From Gammaproteobacteria bacterium (GTDB lineage: Bacteria > Pseudomonadota > Gammaproteobacteria > Nevskiales > Nevskiaceae), in the NCBI GenBank assembly GCA_026398875.1, contig JAPLSB010000010.1, positions 1-53,885 on the forward strand: 53,885 bases of DNA, written 5' to 3'. Position 1 is the stretch's first letter; the number at the start of each line of letters is the position of its first letter. The notes under the pieces were generated by a model. That model saw only the letters and a program-made list of their open reading frames with translations. It was not told the DNA's origin and did no database searches. Both the position numbers and the translations under genes were made by a program. This document shows, piece by piece, positions 49,880 to 53,885 of this stretch.

Positions 49880-50604
49880 GGGCGGCGTTTCAGATTGAGT
49901 TTGAGAAAGATCGTCAGCAAGGTCGCGGCGAACGCGAACCACTGCGCGGCGTAGCCGTAATGACGCTGCGGCGGGAAGCGCCGATCGGCCTGCGTCCACT
50001 CGCGCAGGAATCCGTCAGGCGCTTGCGGATCGAGCAGCAGCATGCCGGCAGCGGTGTCCGCGCCGTACAGGCAGCGCAGATCGGCGGCAGTCGGGTAGCC
50101 GACGATCCTTGGCCACGGCGTTTTGTCAGACGGGCAATTGTCGATGGCCAGGCGCAGCGCCGGTTGCGGCAGCGAACGCCAGAGACCGCTGACCTCGATG
50201 ACGCCAGCAGGCGTGGGCAGCGGTGGAAAGATCGTGCGGTCAGGGTTCTGCGGCACCCAGCCGCGGTTGACCAGCGCCATTCCGCCGGTCTCGAGCCGGA
50301 CCGGCGACAGCACCTGATAGCCGGGAATTCGATCGTGGACCTGATTGTCGAGCAGCAATTGACGCTCGCCGTCGTATGACCCGCGCACGGTGACCAGCGT
50401 CGCGTCGGCGCCGCTCGGTACCGGCGTATCGACACGCAGCGGGACCGGCTTCGAAGCCTCGGCACTCTGATACTGGGCATCAAGTGCCTCGCGAGAAAGA
50501 CCGCGATGCCACTGCCAGAAACCGAGCCGGATGGTGACCGCGCAGCCGATCACCGTTCCCAGGATCGCCCACCACGGCGGTCGGAACTGCCACCGGGAAG
50601 TCAT
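49876..50604 (-). CDS. SURF1 family cytochrome oxidase assembly protein
   Basis: 242 residues from ATG 50604; an in-frame GTG at 50613 is also possible. Two membrane helices flank a periplasmic domain: near residues 10-28 (WWAILGTVIGCAVTIRLGFWQ) and at the C-terminus (AAQWFAFAATLLTIFLKL). Family motifs include LGFWQWHR at the first helix, VHDRIPGYQVLSPV and VNRGWVP, with YAAQWFAFA near the end. SURF1 helps deliver heme A to subunit I. It lies divergent from the DUF2909 gene, head of the SURF1-Sco-ctaA-ctaB group. Confidence 0.93.
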   Translation of the reverse strand: MTSRWQFRPPWWAILGTVIGCAVTIRLGFWQWHRGLSREALDAQYQSAEASKPVPLRVDTPVPSGADATLVTVRGSYDGERQLLLDNQVHDRIPGYQVLSPVRLETGGMALVNRGWVPQNPDRTIFPPLPTPAGVIEVSGLWRSLPQPALRLAIDNCPSDKTPWPRIVGYPTAADLRCLYGADTAAGMLLLDPQAPDGFLREWTQADRRFPPQRHYGYAAQWFAFAATLLTIFLKLNLKRRP

Positions 50605-50699
50605 CGGCAGCACGCATCCGGACGCTGAAAAGCGCCATCACGGTATCGGGACTTCACGTCGGGGCTTACCATCACGTCACCACTTTTCCCTATCCCGCC

Positions 50700-50909
50700 A
50701 TGCTTCCGAAACTGATCGTCACGGTGCTGCTTGTCGCCATCGTCGTCTCGTTGTTTTCCGCCCTGTTCTTCATGCTCAAGGACAGCAGCAAGAGCCGGCG
50801 CACCGTACGCGCGCTGACCATGCGCGTCGGGCTGCAAGTGGCACTGATCGTGTTCCTGCTGATCGCCACGACGATGGGCTGGATCCGTCCGCACGGCATC
50901 GGCGGCTGA
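50700..50909 (+). CDS. Twin transmembrane protein (DUF2909)
   Basis: 69 residues with two membrane helices (about 4-24 and 44-62) joined by a basic loop, KDSSKSRRTVRALTMRVG. The length, the twin helices and the position next to cox assembly genes match the DUF2909 family of short membrane proteins found beside SURF1 in many proteobacteria. Role unknown. It is the only plus-strand gene within the cox cluster. Confidence 0.88.
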   Translation: MLPKLIVTVLLVAIVVSLFSALFFMLKDSSKSRRTVRALTMRVGLQVALIVFLLIATTMGWIRPHGIGG

Positions 50910-50959
50910 TGGACCGCGTGCTACGTCGAGCGTTCCATCATTGATGCTGCTTGAATGAA

Positions 50960-50989
50960 GAAAGCCCGACCGGCAACGGTCGGGCTTTC
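50960..50989. terminator. Bidirectional terminator between DUF2909 gene and coxC
   Basis: GAAAGCCCGACCG/CGGTCGGGCTTTC (50960-50972 and 50977-50989), a perfect 13-bp stem closed by a GCAA tetraloop. The base of the stem gives an A/T tract in both directions, fitting convergent genes. Confidence 0.9.
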
Positions 50990-51038
50990 CGGTCCTGCAG
51001 GCCTGGCAGCGAGTTGCTGCAGGCCGTCTGGCATCCAG

Positions 51039-51926
51039 TTACAGGATGTAGACGAAGATGAACAGACCAACCCAGACCACGTCGACAAAGTGCCAGTACC
51101 AGGCCACGCCCTCGAAGCCGAAATGGCTTTCCGGCTTGAAGTGACCTGCCATCAGGCGCCCGGTGACCGAGATCATCATGATCGTGCCCAAGGTCACGTG
51201 CATGCCGTGGAAGCCGGTCAGCATGAAGAACGTCGAACCGTAGATGCCCGAGTTCAGAGTCAGATTCAGCTCGTGATAGGCCTCGATGTACTCCGAAGCC
51301 TGGAAGTACAGAAAGACGGCGCCAAGCGCGATCGTGGCCCACATCCACAGGATCGTCGCCTTGCGATGACCTTCCTTCAGCGCGTGGTGCGCAAAAGTGA
51401 TGGTGACCGACGAGGTCAGCAGCAGCAGGGTGTTGATCAGCGGCAAATGCCACGGCGAGATGGTCTTGAAGCTGCCACCGATGGCCGCCGGTCCGTTGGT
51501 CGGCCAGACGTTCTCGAAGGCCGGCCACAGGATTTCGTTGGTCAGCACGCGGCTGCCTTCGCCCGACAGCCACGGCACCGACAGTTCGCGGGCGTAGTAC
51601 AGCGCGCCGAAGAAGGCGGCAAAGAACATCACTTCCGAGAAGATGAACCAGCTCATGCCGAGCCGGTAGGTCCGGTCAACCTGCTCGCTGTACTGGCCGG
51701 TCTCGCTTTCCGTGGCCACGCCGCGGAACCACGCGAACACGATGTAGACAAACAGCGCACCGCCGATCGCGAATGGAATCGGGCCCGGATGACGCTCTTC
51801 CAAATACATGCTGACGCTGTACAGGATCGTGCCGAGCGCGATCGTCAGCAGGAACGGCCAGACGCTGGGCTCCGGGACGAAATAACGACGGTGGCTTGAG
51901 TCGCTTGCTGCGGCATGGGCTGCCAT
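51039..51926 (-). CDS. coxC: Cytochrome c oxidase subunit III
   Basis: 295 residues from ATG 51926 with AAAGGAAAC ahead. Seven membrane helices, with the usual landmarks: RYFVPEPSVWPFLLTIALG near the start, MSWFIFSEVMFFAAFFGALYYAREL (about 100-125), HHALKEGHRKATILW, YSxxASEYIEAYHELNLTLNSGIYGSTFFMLTGFHGMHVTLG-type segment (here QASEYIEAYHELNLTLNSGI) and WYWHFVDVVWVGLFIFVYIL at the end. It stabilises the oxidase core. Confidence 0.96.
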   Translation of the reverse strand: MAAHAAASDSSHRRYFVPEPSVWPFLLTIALGTILYSVSMYLEERHPGPIPFAIGGALFVYIVFAWFRGVATESETGQYSEQVDRTYRLGMSWFIFSEVMFFAAFFGALYYARELSVPWLSGEGSRVLTNEILWPAFENVWPTNGPAAIGGSFKTISPWHLPLINTLLLLTSSVTITFAHHALKEGHRKATILWMWATIALGAVFLYFQASEYIEAYHELNLTLNSGIYGSTFFMLTGFHGMHVTLGTIMMISVTGRLMAGHFKPESHFGFEGVAWYWHFVDVVWVGLFIFVYIL

Positions 51927-51961
51927 GACGGTTTCCTTTGACTGACTGCTGACTGACGAAC

Positions 51962-52552
51962 TTAACTTTTGGGTACTGCCTGCGTTTGCGCGGGTGCCGT
52001 TTCCGGCTTCGCCTGAGCAAAGGCGGTCGCATCGAAGAACGTGTACGACAGCGTGACCGTCTCGACATCGGCTGGCAGCTCCGGATCGAGCATGAAACGC
52101 ACCGGCATCAACTTTTCTTCATTGGCCGCGAACGGCTGCTGGTTGAAGCAGAAGCACTCGGTCTTGCGCAGGTGCCGAGCCGCATTCCACGGCGACACAC
52201 TGGGCACGGCCTGACCAATCACCGCTTCTCCGCGCTCGTTCTTTGCCTTGAAGTTCACCGTGTACAGCTTGCCCGGATGAACATCGATGGTCGGCTGCTC
52301 GGCACTGAAGCTGAACACCCGACCACCGTTCACGGTGGTCAGGAATTCCACCCTGACCGTCCGCGCCTTGTCCTCGCGCTCCACCACCTGACTGGCCGGC
52401 ACCAGCATGGCCGTGTCCTTGCCGTTCAGGTTGACCAGCTGGCAGATCGCGTCATACATCGGCACCAGCACGAAGCCGAAGCAGAACATGCCGCCGACCA
52501 CGACCAGCAGCTTCCAGATGCCGCGAGCGTTGCGCTTGCCTTGCTCGGCCAC
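51962..52552 (-). CDS. ctaG: Cytochrome oxidase assembly protein CtaG/Cox11
   Basis: 196 residues from GTG 52552, three bases after the small upstream gene's stop. One membrane helix (LLVVVGGMFCFGFVLVPMYDAIC) is followed by the Cox11 beta fold, with the copper motif ECFCFNQQPF (about 132-141) and the segment MPVRFMLDPELP. It inserts copper at the CuB site of subunit I. Part of coxA-small-ctaG-coxC. Confidence 0.95.
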   Translation of the reverse strand: MAEQGKRNARGIWKLLVVVGGMFCFGFVLVPMYDAICQLVNLNGKDTAMLVPASQVVEREDKARTVRVEFLTTVNGGRVFSFSAEQPTIDVHPGKLYTVNFKAKNERGEAVIGQAVPSVSPWNAARHLRKTECFCFNQQPFAANEEKLMPVRFMLDPELPADVETVTLSYTFFDATAFAQAKPETAPAQTQAVPKS

Positions 52553-52554
52553 GA

Positions 52555-52680
52555 TCAGCGATTGCTCACCGCGATGAAAAATCCAACGTAGAACGCGATG
52601 GCGATGATCGCCAGCACCAGCGCCAGACGCCCGTTGCGGCGAGCGGTTGGCGGATTCGGGCTGTCAGGCATCGTCGTCAT
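52555..52680 (-). CDS. Cytochrome oxidase small assembly protein
   Basis: A 41-residue protein between coxA and ctaG: MTTMPDSPNPPTARRNGR, then one membrane helix LALVLAIIAIAFYVGFFIAV, ending SNR. The start at 52680 or the internal ATG at 52671 are both possible. Its stop lies two bases before the ctaG start, so the two are tightly coupled. Similar 35-45-residue single-helix proteins occur at this place in many beta- and gammaproteobacterial cox operons. Role unproven. Confidence 0.8.
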   Translation of the reverse strand: MTTMPDSPNPPTARRNGRLALVLAIIAIAFYVGFFIAVSNR

Positions 52681-52699
52681 CGCGTCCGTTGTTCAGCGT

Positions 52700-53885
52700 T
52701 CAGTGCGCAGCGGCCGGCTCGTCGCCGACGTGTGGCGGATCTTCGAAGGTGTGGTACGGCGCCGGCGAGGCGACCGTCCATTCCAGACCCTTCGCGCCTT
52801 CCCAGACCTGCTGGGTGGCTGGCACCATCCCCTTCCGCCAGATGGCGCAGCGGAGGAAGTTGTAGACCATGATGAACTGCACGATGAAGTACAGGAACGC
52901 GCCCCACGTAGAGACCACGTTGAAGTCCGTGAACTGCACCGCGTAGTCCGGGATGCGGCGCGGCATGCCGGCCAGACCCACGAAGTGCTGCGGGAAGAAC
53001 GTGACGTTGATGAAGATCGCGCTCAGCCAGAAGTGCAGCTTGCCGAGCGTTTCGTTGTACATCACGCCGGTCCACTTCGGGATCCAGTAGTAGATCGCCG
53101 CGATGATCGAGAAGATCGCGCCCGGCACCAGCACGTAGTGGAAGTGAGCCACCACGAAGTAGCTGTTGTGGTACTGGAAGTCGACCGGCGCCAGCGCCAG
53201 CATGATTCCCGAGAAGCCGCCGATCGTGAACAGGAACACGAAGCCGATCGCGAACAGCATCGGCGTCTCGAAGGTCATCGAGCCGCGCCACATCGTGGCC
53301 AGCCAGTTGAAGACCTTCACGCCGGTCGGCACCGCGATCAGCATGGTGCTGAACATGAAGAACAGTTCGCCAGCCAGCGGGATGCCGACGGTGAACATGT
53401 GGTGCGCCCAGACGATGAACGACAGGAAAGCGATCGACGCCACGGCGTAGACCATCGAGTCGTAGCCGAACAGCTGCTTGCGAGCGAAGGTCGGGATGAT
53501 CGTCGAAACGATGCCGAACGCCGGGAGGATCATGATGTAGACCTCCGGGTGGCCGAAGAACCAGAAGATGTGTTCGAACATCACCGGGTCGCCGCCGCCA
53601 GCCGCGTTGAAGAAGCTGGTGCCGAAATACTTGTCAGTCAGCAGCATGGTCACCGCACCGGCGAGCACCGGCATGACCGCGATCAGCAGGTAGGCAGTGA
53701 TCAGCCAGGTCCAGACGAACAGCGGCATCTTCAGCAGGGTCATTCCCGGCGCGCGCATGTTCATGATCGTGACCACGACGTTGATCGCACCGGTGATCGA
53801 CGAGATGCCGAGCATGTGGATCGCGAAGATGGTCAGCGGGAACGAGGCACCGCCCTGCAGCACCAGCGGCGGGTAGAGCGTCCAG
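52700..53885 (-). CDS. coxA: Cytochrome c oxidase subunit I, N-terminal part outside the window
   Basis: The frame is open to the window edge. The C-terminal 394 residues of about 530 are present. CuB and heme-a3 ligands are visible: WFFGHPEVYIMILPAFG (His and the crosslinked Tyr), WAHHMFTVG, and VVAHFHYVLVPGA with the two heme-ligand histidines. The K-channel Lys lies downstream of ILPAFG. It is an aa3-type heme-copper oxidase subunit; assembly proteins for heme A and copper in the same cluster agree. The next genes on the strand are the small protein, ctaG and coxC. Confidence 0.97.
   Translation of the reverse strand, partial: WTLYPPLVLQGGASFPLTIFAIHMLGISSITGAINVVVTIMNMRAPGMTLLKMPLFVWTWLITAYLLIAVMPVLAGAVTMLLTDKYFGTSFFNAAGGGDPVMFEHIFWFFGHPEVYIMILPAFGIVSTIIPTFARKQLFGYDSMVYAVASIAFLSFIVWAHHMFTVGIPLAGELFFMFSTMLIAVPTGVKVFNWLATMWRGSMTFETPMLFAIGFVFLFTIGGFSGIMLALAPVDFQYHNSYFVVAHFHYVLVPGAIFSIIAAIYYWIPKWTGVMYNETLGKLHFWLSAIFINVTFFPQHFVGLAGMPRRIPDYAVQFTDFNVVSTWGAFLYFIVQFIMVYNFLRCAIWRKGMVPATQQVWEGAKGLEWTVASPAPYHTFEDPPHVGDEPAAAH

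Overview
The window is about 54 kb of a high-G+C (roughly 65%) bacterial chromosome with dense operons and standard bacterial start and stop usage. Gene content points to a Gammaproteobacterium: COQ7-type ubiquinone hydroxylase, NsrR, a FadE-family protein, hemL-ftsY-ftsE-ftsX-rpoH, and an aa3-type cytochrome oxidase cluster with ctaG, SURF1, ctaA and ctaB. A Nevskiales or Xanthomonadales-like organism is my inference from overall flavour; nothing here proves it. Almost everything is housekeeping. I see no rRNA, tRNA, CRISPR array, prophage or insertion sequence.

Layout. 1-5.5 kb: glutamate synthase gltB (5' end outside the window) and gltD, separated by a small secreted protein. 5.5-14 kb: an unknown protein, yceH, coq7, an M28 peptidase, a degenerate FadE-like membrane protein and a GlpD-like oxidoreductase. 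14-21 kb: SanA-like and MAPEG membrane proteins, then a von Willebrand/MoxR/TPM/LemA envelope-type group interleaved with an AlkA-like glycosylase and nsrR. 21-25.6 kb: gap-pgk and exbB-exbD-tonB. 25.8-27.8 kb: glutathione reductase and a thioredoxin-fold protein. 28-35 kb: the S-adenosylmethionine cycle (metK, ahcY, metF) with ppc between them. 35-37.5 kb: amidohydrolase, UPF0126 channel and mtgA. 37.5-44.3 kb: an A+T-richer gap with a DnaA box, then thiD-thiE-hemL-ftsY-ftsE-ftsX-rpoH. 44.6-46.9 kb: a lower-G+C secreted beta-helix protein that looks acquired. 47.2-53.9 kb: cytochrome c oxidase structural and assembly genes, ending inside coxA.

The most interesting part is the methyl cycle. 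metK, normally essential, has a single in-frame TGA exactly where close homologues carry a conserved cysteine, and the frame beyond it is intact and well conserved. ahcY is preceded by a textbook S-adenosylhomocysteine riboswitch, and just upstream, over the -10 box, lies a perfect inverted repeat (TATCCGC/GCGGATA). Two copies of its half-site sit in the metK leader, suggesting one regulator for both genes. metF, downstream of ahcY, has lost its usual stop through a 44-base insertion flanked by a 16-base duplication.

Two other regulatory points stand out. rpoH carries a perfect CIRCE operator (HrcA site), tying the sigma-32 heat-shock system to the HrcA system. The mtgA-thiD gap carries a perfect DnaA box in an A+T-richer stretch without a neighbouring dnaA.
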